From a virus, in IMG/VR virus record IMGVR_UViG_3300045936_000051, positions 1-43,797 of that record: DNA of 43,797 nt. The stretch is one strand, 5' to 3'. Below the pieces are notes generated by a model. The model was not told the DNA's origin. It did no database searches and saw only the letters and a list, made by a program, of their open reading frames with translations. Made by a program: the position numbers and the translations under genes. Below, in pieces: positions 36,188-42,291 of this stretch (position 1 is its first letter; every line of letters begins with the position of its first letter).

Positions 36188-36402
36188 TAGGGCGCCGTCG
36201 CTTCCGGTTCAGGCAGCGTCAGGCGATGGTTGCCAGCGTGGTTAGGCGGCATGACGCAGGTCCCGTTCCCGACGGGGAAGCCGCATAGGGCTTCCGCCGC
36301 CGTCGTCGGGACGCCAGGTTCGCCGAAGACGATGTCGTCGCCGCGCGCCAGTTCACCTTCCGGCAGTTCCTTTAGTTGCTGGGGATGCTTGCCGAACCCC
36401 AT
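36187..36402 (-). CDS. hypothetical protein after the capsid gene, 71 aa
   Basis: A small protein with an ELPEGELARGDDIVFGEPG start, a single Cys pair (CGFPVGNGTCVMPPNHAGNHRLTLPEPE) and a His. The Cys...Cys...His arrangement is similar to a small zinc protein recurring in actinophages. The ATG shares a base with the capsid stop (TAATG at 36400-36404), so it is translated with the capsid gene. Role unknown. Confidence 0.7.
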   Translation of the reverse strand: MGFGKHPQQLKELPEGELARGDDIVFGEPGVPTTAAEALCGFPVGNGTCVMPPNHAGNHRLTLPEPEATAP

Positions 36403-37355
36403 TACGGCGCCGCCGCAGTGAAGTCGATCAGGACCGCGCGGCAGTTCTTCCCCGTCAGGGCGCCGGTCGCGGGGTTGCGTTCGTCGGCGACGCTGGCGGC
36501 GCCAGCGAAGGACGAATAGATCGACCGGTCGCGCAGGAAGTTTGCATCGTAGTCCCTGATCCAGCGCATCGTCAGATTTTCGAACGTCAGGCTGGCGCCC
36601 GCGCTGGCGCCGCTGGGGACTTCCGGCGCGACGTTGGCGAAGACGAAGGCGCTGGGGTGAAACGCGATGGCGAAGTCCGGCGGCAGGGACTGGACGTTGC
36701 CGATCACGCTGAAACCGGCCACGTTGCCGATGATGCCCTGGCGCAGGGCGTCCGTTGAACCGCTGTCCTGGTAGCGCCGGAAGCCCTCTTCCTTAAGCGC
36801 CGCCGCTTCGACCGTCGACCCCAGGGCGATCACGCGACCGGCGGCTGGGACCTTCGCATCGTTCAGCGCCTTACGCGCGTCGACCGCCGCCCGATGGAAC
36901 GGCGCGCCAGCGCCCGCCGCGTCTTCGGCGTAGGCGATGGGGGCGTGAGAGTACAGTGTCAGCGGGTCCGTCATGACGTCGGCGATGTAGCTTTCCAGCA
37001 GTTCGGCGACGGCGATGATCTGGGGTTCCGCGACCTGGGTTCCCCAGTCGCGAATGTCCAGCGTCATTTCTTCGTCGGTAATCGGGACCGCCGAATAGGG
37101 ATGCTTGTCCAGCTTTACGGGGATCGACTCTTCGACAATCGTGTCGTAGGTGATCGGCGCGGTGCGGGTCCGCCATTCGTATTCGCGGGCGGTTAGCAGC
37201 GCAGGGACGCGAACGTTAACCGTGTCGTCCTTCGCGCCGCGAAAATCGTCGATGCCCATGCGGGCGACCAGGCGCGGCAGGATCAGTTCCCGCCGCAGGA
37301 TGCCCAGACCCATCGATACGATCTGTTCTGCGCTTAGGAATTCGTTAGGGGGCAT
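36402..37355 (-). CDS. major capsid protein, 317 aa
   Basis: The capsid shell subunit of the HK97 fold group. Features: SAEQIVSMGLGILRRELILPRLVARMGIDDF (N-arm helix), YEWRTRTAPITYDTIVEESIPVKLDKHPYSAVPITDEEMTLDIRDWG (E-loop and strands), LLESYIADVMTDP, AVDARKALNDAKVPAAGRVIALGSTVEAAAL (spine helix) and GFSVIGNVQSLPPDFAIAFHPSAFVFANVAPEVPS. The size is typical for a protein without a large protease delta domain. Its CGAGG ribosome binding site, unlike most genes here, probably reflects high expression. Confidence 0.92.
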   Translation of the reverse strand: MPPNEFLSAEQIVSMGLGILRRELILPRLVARMGIDDFRGAKDDTVNVRVPALLTAREYEWRTRTAPITYDTIVEESIPVKLDKHPYSAVPITDEEMTLDIRDWGTQVAEPQIIAVAELLESYIADVMTDPLTLYSHAPIAYAEDAAGAGAPFHRAAVDARKALNDAKVPAAGRVIALGSTVEAAALKEEGFRRYQDSGSTDALRQGIIGNVAGFSVIGNVQSLPPDFAIAFHPSAFVFANVAPEVPSGASAGASLTFENLTMRWIRDYDANFLRDRSIYSSFAGAASVADERNPATGALTGKNCRAVLIDFTAAAP

Positions 37356-37399
37356 TTCGACGCCTCGTTTCGCTAGGTATCGGGATTGATCCCGAACGA

Positions 37400-37445
37400 A
37401 CCCCTAAGCGGCGTTCGAACGGGGGTCCCGACCCCTAAGCGGCGT
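37400..37445. repeat. 15-base direct repeat ACCCCTAAGCGGCGT
   Basis: Two exact copies at 37400-37414 and 37431-37445, 31 bases apart, in the 112-base gap between scaffold and capsid genes. A perfect CGGGAT/ATCCCG palindrome (37381-37394) lies beside them. No promoter is clear. The repeat may be a protein or RNA-binding site controlling scaffold and capsid levels, or a leftover duplication. Confidence 0.5.
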
Positions 37446-37467
37446 CGGTTGTTGGGGCGGTAGCTGG

Positions 37468-38118
37468 TTAGCCGATGCCGCCGCGCGGGACGGATTCGGC
37501 CAGCTTTATCGGGTCCAGTTCTTCAGGTTTCGACTCTGGACGGCTACCAGGCCGAAGGTTCTCCCTGGGACGGTTCCCGCCGCCGCCGCCGCCGTTGCGG
37601 TCGCTGCCGTTGCGCCCGTTCCGGTCGCGGTCGCGGTCGTTATCGTTGCGGTCGTCGGCGCCCCTGCCGCCGCCGCCGAATGTCTCTAACAGTTCGTCCG
37701 CGTCGTCTTCCATTTCCTGTTCGTTGTCGCCGACCAGACGCTTCGCCTGGGTTTCGTTCAACCCCTTACGAAGCGCGACGCGGGTCCGTAACAGGTCGCG
37801 TTCCAGGGTCGCCAGCTTGCCTTCGGCGGCTTCCGCGCGCGCCGTCATTTTGTCCAGGTCGGACTTCGAAGCGTTTTCCAGTTCGGCCAGCCGGTCCGCC
37901 GCGCCCTTATTCGTCTTCGCGGCTTCCTCGTGACGGCGCGCGTCGCGGCGCCAGCGCTCGGCTTCGGCCTTCCAGTCGGTTTTATCGTCGTCGTCCCCGC
38001 CGCCCTTGCCGCCGCCCTTGCCCTTGCCTTTGTCGTCGTCGTCGTCGTCGTCGTCCGGCGGCGCGAACAGGGGCAGGCCAGCGAAGCGGTTGTAACGGCG
38101 GTCGTAGCGCGTGATCAT
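37468..38118 (-). CDS. scaffolding protein, 216 aa
   Basis: Internal scaffold that guides capsid assembly. It lies just before the capsid gene and is highly charged: a stretch of eight Asp, KGKGGGKGGG, then a long coiled-coil (TDWKAEAERWRRDARRHEEAAKTNKG, LDKMTARAEAAEGKLATLERDLLRTRVALRKGL), and a C-terminal disordered Gly/Asp/Arg/Asn region with a final LDPIKLAESVPRGG. The poly-Asp run is coded by a GTC/TCG-type tandem (38034-38054), which could be slippage-prone. The start at 38118 has GGGACGGA. Confidence 0.88.
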   Translation of the reverse strand: MITRYDRRYNRFAGLPLFAPPDDDDDDDDKGKGKGGGKGGGDDDDKTDWKAEAERWRRDARRHEEAAKTNKGAADRLAELENASKSDLDKMTARAEAAEGKLATLERDLLRTRVALRKGLNETQAKRLVGDNEQEMEDDADELLETFGGGGRGADDRNDNDRDRDRNGRNGSDRNGGGGGGNRPRENLRPGSRPESKPEELDPIKLAESVPRGGIG

Positions 38119-38180
38119 TCCGTCCCTGTTTTTACGTCTAGTAGCGCCTTCGCGTCAACTTTTTAGGCGTCGTGACGATA

Positions 38181-38211
38181 ATCCTCACCTTCGATCCTCA
38201 CCAGTCCTCAC
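38181..38211. repeat. TCCTCAC iteron array, second copy
   Basis: Three TCCTCAC words (38182, 38195, 38205) lie within 30 bases. On the minus strand this reads TGAGGA-CTGG-TGAGGATCGAAGG-TGAGGATT, very close to the array at 11042-11060 (TGAGGATCGAAATGAGGATT). Both arrays sit beside a GC-rich hairpin. Confidence 0.65.
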
Positions 38212-38220
38212 AAAAGGAAA

Positions 38221-38244
38221 CCCCCCTGGGCTGGACCAGGGGGG
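38221..38244. terminator. strong hairpin terminator after the lipoprotein gene
   Basis: CCCCCCTGG (38221-38229) pairs perfectly with CCAGGGGGG (38236-38244) around a six-base loop, flanked by an A-run upstream and TCGTTT downstream on the plus strand. On the minus strand it follows the lipoprotein gene (ends 38287), is followed by TTTCCTTTT, and would end its message before the iterons and the scaffold gene. Confidence 0.75.
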
Positions 38245-38286
38245 TCGTTTGCGTCGACGGTCGTTGGGTCGGCGCGCCGGTTCAGC

Positions 38287-38784
38287 TTACAGGCAGGGCG
38301 CCGACTTGATTTGCTGGATCGCTTTCACAAACTGCCCGTCCGCCCGCGTCAGTAGGTCCCTGCCCATTTCCAGTTCCCCCCGCCGACGGTCCGGCAGCGG
38401 GTCGCGCATCCCCGTCAGGGTCCAGTAGACGCCGTCGTCGATGCCGCGCGACGCGGCGACGACCAGCTTATGCGTGACGAACAGGCAGTTCGGCGGCGTC
38501 AGGTCGCGCAGGGCGGCGTTGTTGGCCTTAACCAGCGCGGTCTGGGCTTCGTAGGCGGCAGGCGGCGTCGACGGGTTCAGGGTCGCCAGGATCGCTTCGT
38601 TGGCGGCGACCAGGCGGGCGACTTCCGACTGATAGGCGTCGGCTTCCTCGCGTTCGGACGGCATCGCCGCGATCTTAGCCTGTTGCGCGGCGATTGGCGC
38701 CGACGGCGCGGGTTCAGCGGCGCCGCCGCAGGCGACGGCCAGGGCGCCGACGGCGATTACGATGGTTCCCAGAAAACGTTTCAT
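38287..38784 (-). CDS. secreted lipoprotein, possible superinfection-exclusion factor, 165 aa
   Basis: An N-terminal signal peptide ends with the lipobox LAVAC (residues 15-19), so Cys19 would be lipid-modified and the protein anchored outside the membrane. The rest is Ala-rich and helical (ADAYQSEVARLVAANEAILATL), with a second Cys pair (PPNCLF and the final APCL). A lipoprotein between head genes is typical of a moron that blocks infection by other phages or alters the cell surface, but function is inferred from position. It has its own ribosome binding site (AGGGGGAT) and is bracketed by terminators. Confidence 0.8.
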   Translation of the reverse strand: MKRFLGTIVIAVGALAVACGGAAEPAPSAPIAAQQAKIAAMPSEREEADAYQSEVARLVAANEAILATLNPSTPPAAYEAQTALVKANNAALRDLTPPNCLFVTHKLVVAASRGIDDGVYWTLTGMRDPLPDRRRGELEMGRDLLTRADGQFVKAIQQIKSAPCL

Positions 38785-38831
38785 GCGTGAGTTATCCCCC
38801 TGTTGTACTAGTTAGATAGTCGGCGCGAAAA

Positions 38832-38857
38832 CGCCCGCCCCGTTGTCAGGGCGGGCG
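38832..38857 (-). terminator. intrinsic terminator upstream of the lipoprotein gene
   Basis: CGCCCGCCC (38832-38840) pairs with GGGCGGGCG (38849-38857) across an eight-base loop, followed on the minus strand by TTTTCGC. It ends the message of the gene at 38881 and isolates the lipoprotein gene, which must have its own promoter in the 48 bases that follow. Confidence 0.8.
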
Positions 38858-38880
38858 CTGGGGGGGTTTGTTACCCCCTG

Positions 38881-39204
38881 TTACCAGTCTTCGCGAACGG
38901 CCAGCGCCAGCGGGCGCCACGCGCGCCCCGACGAAGGGGGCGGGGGCGGCTGGTCCAGGGCGTCCAGTTCGTCGGCCAGTTCTTCGTCGAAGGCGCAGGC
39001 CGTAGGGTGATAAACCCCGCGCAGGCAACCGACCAGCTTTTGGCAACGGGCGTAACCGTTGAACCAGGTGTTACCCCAATCGGCCAGTTCGCGGGCGGAA
39101 TCTTCGTCCCAGCCGCGCGTTTCCAGGTAACGTTCGTAACCCTGTTCGGCAGCGTAAGCAGCGCCGCCGTCGTCGTCGAAGTCGTGGTCGTGTACGTAAG
39201 TCAT
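38881..39204 (-). CDS. hypothetical protein, 107 aa, under the third GGTCACA promoter
   Basis: Unknown family. The N-terminus is His/Asp-rich (THVHDHDFDDD type) and is followed by helical parts (YAAEQGYERYLETRGWDEDSARELADWGNTWFNGYARC, then FDEELADELDALDQPPPPP). A Cys pair (ARCQKLVGCLRG) is present. It is preceded by the third copy of the GGTCACA promoter module and followed by an intrinsic terminator, so it is a single-gene transcript within the head module. It likely belongs with the integrase regulon rather than with virion genes. Confidence 0.75.
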   Translation of the reverse strand: MTYVHDHDFDDDGGAAYAAEQGYERYLETRGWDEDSARELADWGNTWFNGYARCQKLVGCLRGVYHPTACAFDEELADELDALDQPPPPPSSGRAWRPLALAVREDW

Positions 39205-39224
39205 TTCTTGTAATCCCCTTCCGT

Positions 39225-39289
39225 CCGGCAATTCCTGCCGGTGATGTCATTATGTGTGACCAGTCGAAGGGGTGTCAACAAGTGTGACC
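39225..39289 (-). promoter_or_regulatory. GGTCACA promoter module, copy 3
   Basis: Minus strand: distal GGTCACA (39283-39289), -35 TTGACA (39273-39278), 18-base spacer ending in GGTCACA (39255-39261), -10 CATAAT (39249-39254), a 6-bp hairpin (39225-39230 with 39236-39241), then GGAAGGGGAT. The GGTCACA words are 28 bases apart. The layout equals those at 3246-3311 and 7926-7996. A partial word (TGTGACG) lies at 39291. Confidence 0.8.
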
Positions 39290-39314
39290 GTGTGACGAAG
39301 AAACTGTAATGCCG

Positions 39315-40037
39315 TCAGGCGGCGGCTTCGTAGGCGCGCCGGAAGGCGTTCAGGGGGTCGTCGGCGCCGACGGTCGACGACTTGTAAAGTTCTTCGAATT
39401 CATGGGCGCGCCCAGGCCAGCGGGTCCGGCGGTCGTAGACCGGTTCGCCCGTACAGCCGCAGTGATCATGCGCGTCGAATTCGACCGTCGTCTTCCGGAA
39501 GACGGGTCCCCTGCCCGCGATCATGGCGCAGAACGCGCAGGGGCGCGGCGACGTCACGCGCGCGTAACCCAGGGACCGCCGGTCGCGCCGGATCGCGTTG
39601 CCCAGCAGTTCCCGACCGCCGTCGGCGACGACGCGGGTTGCGACGCCCGTGGCGCGGACCAGGGCGACCTTTTCCGGTTGCGGCGCCTTTTGCTGGACCA
39701 GCCGTTTCGCCGTCACGGGTCCCGTCACGCGTAGCGATACCTTCGCGGGCGTCTGCCAGTCGCGGGCGACGCGGTAGTCGGTCGGCGCCGGTCCTGGGAC
39801 GTCTTCGGCGTCGCGGAAGCTGCGGAAGTAAACGTCGGTGATGTCTTCGCTTTCGCGGCGGGCGCGCTCGATAACGGCCATCAGCGCCGGTTCCAGGAAC
39901 AGCCAGGATTCGTCGATGCGGCGGATGTCGAAGCCGCCCCAGATTTGCAGGACCTGTATCGAGACGACCGACATCAGCCGCGCCTGGACCAGGCGATGAT
40001 CCTCGGTTAGCCGTTCGCCCAGCAGCGTCATTGCCAT
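39315..40037 (-). CDS. MuF-like minor capsid protein, 240 aa
   Basis: The Mu-F type minor head protein, usually a few copies inside the head near the portal. The typical C-terminal motif is seen: TSPRPCAFCAMIAGRGPVF with Cys167 and Cys170, then FDAHDHCGCTGEPVY with His190, His192, Cys193 and Cys195, which may bind zinc. The N-terminal part is helical (EPALMAVIERARRESEDITDVYFRSF). It lies between the portal module and the scaffold, the usual place. The start at 40037 overlaps the upstream gene by ten bases. Confidence 0.85.
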   Translation of the reverse strand: MAMTLLGERLTEDHRLVQARLMSVVSIQVLQIWGGFDIRRIDESWLFLEPALMAVIERARRESEDITDVYFRSFRDAEDVPGPAPTDYRVARDWQTPAKVSLRVTGPVTAKRLVQQKAPQPEKVALVRATGVATRVVADGGRELLGNAIRRDRRSLGYARVTSPRPCAFCAMIAGRGPVFRKTTVEFDAHDHCGCTGEPVYDRRTRWPGRAHEFEELYKSSTVGADDPLNAFRRAYEAAA

Positions 40038-40276
40038 AGGTCGCCGATCCTTACGTAGGCGCCGTCGCGCCAGGTCCGACTATCCAGGAACCAGTCGGCG
40101 GCGTTGTCGGCGCCGTCGATCATTTCCAGCGTCGCTTCCGCGACCCAGAACGGCATCGCGTCCTGGGACCAGCATTCGCGGCAGTTGCCGACCGACATAG
40201 GGATTCCAGGCAGGGCGTAGACCGCCAGTTCGCGTTCGCGACCGCAGGTATCGCAGGCTCTAACGTCCGTCGTCAT
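40028..40276 (-). CDS. zinc-ribbon microprotein in the head module, 82 aa
   Basis: CDTCG near residue 8 and CRECW near 32 form a zinc ribbon, followed by a helix (AEATLEMIDGADNAADWFL) and an acidic end. It is embedded in the head operon between a membrane protein and the MuF-like gene (ATGA overlap at 40273-40276). Small zinc proteins inside head modules are often not part of the virion. Function unknown. Confidence 0.75.
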   Translation of the reverse strand: MTTDVRACDTCGRERELAVYALPGIPMSVGNCRECWSQDAMPFWVAEATLEMIDGADNAADWFLDSRTWRDGAYVRIGDLWQ

Positions 40277-40449
40277 TCTTCCAGTTCCGCGAACAGGCCC
40301 AGGCCTAACAGGACCGCCGACGCCCCGAAGATAGCCCAGCCCAGGCACAAGCTGAAAGCGCCAACTGTCGGCGCCAGGGCGACGACGCCGAAGATGCCTA
40401 GGCTAAGCGCGATCAGGGCGCGCGGGCGGCGGAAGCGACGGCGCCGCAT
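40273..40449 (-). CDS. membrane microprotein with two predicted helices, 58 aa
   Basis: This short gene was read directly from the sequence. After a basic start (MRRRRFRRPR) there are two hydrophobic segments (ALIALSLGIFGVVALAPTVG and LCLGWAIFGASAVLLGLGLF) and a short acidic end. This is the size and layout of a small two-helix phage membrane protein, and a holin-like function is possible though it is far from the endolysin. The start at 40449 shares a base with the upstream stop (TAATG), and the stop overlaps the next gene. Confidence 0.75.
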   Translation of the reverse strand: MRRRRFRRPRALIALSLGIFGVVALAPTVGAFSLCLGWAIFGASAVLLGLGLFAELEE

Positions 40450-40718
40450 TAGTCGGGGTCGGTCGTTTCGAAGCCACGATCCAGGGCGCCTTCGATGTAG
40501 CGCGCCAGTCCCATCCCGACGATTTCGTCGGCGTAGTGCGAATGCAGCATGATCGCCGTCGGGTCGTCGGGCGTCCCCCGCTTTTCGACCCAGACGATCA
40601 ACCAGTGACCGACGCGGTCGGCGTCGCGATGCGCCTGGATCATGCCCAGGGCTTCCGCCAGGTCGGACCCGCGCGCGGCTTCGCGGAAGGCGCCTAGGGG
40701 GTCGTCGGCGTCCGGCAT
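40449..40718 (-). CDS. hypothetical protein, 89 aa
   Basis: Unknown. It opens with an acidic helical part (DPLGAFREAARGSDLAEALGMIQAHRDADRV), then HWLIVWVEKRG, a short strand-turn region with AIMLHSHYADEIVG, and an acidic end. A TAATG overlap couples it to the portal gene (40718) and to the membrane protein downstream. In many siphoviruses a small protein of unknown role follows the portal gene. The longer open frame upstream is a shadow of the portal. Confidence 0.75.
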   Translation of the reverse strand: MPDADDPLGAFREAARGSDLAEALGMIQAHRDADRVGHWLIVWVEKRGTPDDPTAIMLHSHYADEIVGMGLARYIEGALDRGFETTDPD

Positions 40719-42043
40719 TACTGCCCGCCTGGGGGAAGCTGACGCGGCGGGTTGTTGCCCATGCTGCGTTCCAGCAACCCCGCCAGACCAGCCATCGGGT
40801 CCAGTTCTTCGGCGGCTTGCTTCCAGCGCTCGATTTCGCCCTGGGAAGTGTTCGGTATACGTTCCCATAGGGCTTGTGGCGGGATGCCCAGTTGCGACGC
40901 CATCTTGCCCAGCGCGTCGACGGTCGCGGCCAGGGCGCGGGATTCCGTGTCGCGCCAGCGGATTTCGGCGTTGTCGTCCGGCGCCTGCCCGTTTAGCTCG
41001 CCCGCCAGCGCCAGCGTCTGTTCCCAGGATTCGCCGAAGCTAACCTGGCGTTCGACGATCTTGCGTCGCTGCCCAGCTTCCGCCGCGACCAGGGCTTCGG
41101 CGGATAGGTTGATCAGCGCGCCCGTAAGCTCGTGAATAGGTGTCTGGGACAACGTAGCCGCCTGCCGTAGGCTCGATTCGCGCGAATCCAGGTATCCGTC
41201 CAGCGACGCCTGTTCAAATTCGCCGACCTTGACGTCGTCCGGCGAGTCTTCGAACGTCAGCATTCGCGCCGCGTTCGCCTTGATCAGGGCTTCCTCAGAC
41301 TCAGCCGCCCACCCTATCGCCCAGCGCTGGCGAAATGCCTGGTAATGCTGGGCGACCAGCAGACCGAAGGTCGTGATGTCGATCTGGTCCTGTAGTTCGA
41401 CCAGCGGTTCGACTTCGCCCTGATTGTCTTCGTCCAGGTCCTGGACGTTCAGGAAGCGGACGACGGGGCAGACGCCCGCGTCGTGTTCCTGGAAGCCCAG
41501 ATATTCCGGCGCCGACTTCGACCGTTCGGCGAATAGGTAGACGGCTTCGGCGTCATACAGGCGGACCGTCTTATCACTGTCCGACCGCAGCGCCCAGACC
41601 GGCCAGTAGGGGTCGTCGACGTCGTAAAGCGTCGTCATGTTGCGCGGCGAGTAACCGCGTATGACCGGCAGGGGTTCCCCAGGCAGGATCGACGTGTAGG
41701 CGGTCCCATACGTCAGGGCGGCGCGGTGAACGCCGATCTGTCCGGCGTCCAGGGCGTTCGCCTGCCAGATGTCCCAGGCGGCGGCGTTGTCTTCGTCCCT
41801 GGGGGCGCGGTAGCCGTCGACGTACAGCGCCTGCGCCAGCGAATTGACGACGATTTGCATGACGTTGACGCGGGCGATCTTCGCCAGGGTGCGGACTTCC
41901 AGCGGCGATCCCTTCGGGACGGCGACGTTGGGTTGCCTGCCCCTGACGTACTCGTGAATCTTGTTTAGCTGGCGGCGTTCGGCGTCTCGATAGCCCAGCA
42001 TGACGCGCGCCTGTTCGACTGCGGCTTCGGGGGATAACGGCAT
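40718..42043 (-). CDS. portal protein (SPP1 gp6-like), 441 aa
   Basis: The portal is a ring at one vertex of the head through which DNA is packaged. Family features: HEYVRGRQPNVAVPKG, KIARVNVMQIVVNSLAQALYVDGY (clip-core segment), QANALDAGQIGVHRAALTYGTAYTSILPG, RLYDAEAVYLFAERSK, VPLVELQDQIDITTFGLLVAQHYQAFRQRW, DGYLDSRESSLRQAATLSQTPIHELTGALINLSAEALVAAEAG and a C-terminal Gly/Pro tail. Length fits the type. It starts at 42043, two bases after the previous stop. Position next to terminase is as expected. Confidence 0.92.
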   Translation of the reverse strand: MPLSPEAAVEQARVMLGYRDAERRQLNKIHEYVRGRQPNVAVPKGSPLEVRTLAKIARVNVMQIVVNSLAQALYVDGYRAPRDEDNAAAWDIWQANALDAGQIGVHRAALTYGTAYTSILPGEPLPVIRGYSPRNMTTLYDVDDPYWPVWALRSDSDKTVRLYDAEAVYLFAERSKSAPEYLGFQEHDAGVCPVVRFLNVQDLDEDNQGEVEPLVELQDQIDITTFGLLVAQHYQAFRQRWAIGWAAESEEALIKANAARMLTFEDSPDDVKVGEFEQASLDGYLDSRESSLRQAATLSQTPIHELTGALINLSAEALVAAEAGQRRKIVERQVSFGESWEQTLALAGELNGQAPDDNAEIRWRDTESRALAATVDALGKMASQLGIPPQALWERIPNTSQGEIERWKQAAEELDPMAGLAGLLERSMGNNPPRQLPPGGQ

Positions 42044-42045
42044 CG

Positions 42046-42225
42046 CTACGCCCCCCTGCGGAACCAGCGCGACGGGATCACGACGTTCAGCAACGCCAGT
42101 CCCAGCGCCAGGAAGCAAAAGGCCAGGACGACGACGTCGACGCCCTTTTCGACGGGATCGACGACGTCGATGGCGCGCAGGAAGAACAGGAAAGCGGCTA
42201 ACAGGAATAGGACGATGCTAGCCAT
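42046..42225 (-). CDS. membrane microprotein with two predicted helices, 59 aa
   Basis: This short gene was read directly from the sequence. Two hydrophobic stretches (ASIVLFLLAAFLFFLRAI and VDVVVLAFCFLALGLALLNVVI) are separated by a short charged turn (DVVDPVEKG) and followed by a basic end. It lies between terminase and portal genes and has an AAGGGGG ribosome binding site upstream of the ATG at 42225. Possible roles include a membrane anchor or a holin-like pore; none is proven. Confidence 0.75.
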   Translation of the reverse strand: MASIVLFLLAAFLFFLRAIDVVDPVEKGVDVVVLAFCFLALGLALLNVVIPSRWFRRGA

Positions 42226-42230
42226 CGGCG

Positions 42231-42281
42231 GGGTCCCCCTTTGTCAACTTAGCGGACGTGGATTGTCAACCTGGGGGACCC
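42231..42281. repeat. inverted repeat enclosing two TGTCAAC words
   Basis: GGGTCCCCC (42231-42239) pairs with GGGGGACCC (42273-42281). Between them TGTCAAC occurs at 42242-42248 and 42264-42270, 22 bases apart. On the minus strand the words read GTTGACA, like -35 elements, but no matching -10 was found at normal spacing. It may be a hairpin, a regulator site or a partial terminator after terminase. Confidence 0.5.
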
Positions 42282-42291
42282 GCCCAGGCCG

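Noticed and set aside
38034-38054. Short GTC tandem repeat resembling a CRISPR-like or microsatellite repeat
   Set aside because: It encodes the poly-Asp run of the scaffold; there are no spacers, and no CRISPR array is present anywhere in the window.
42264-42270. TTGACA on the minus strand as a late promoter
   Set aside because: No -10 element at 16-19 bases; the second TTGACA lies too near the next ribosome binding site.
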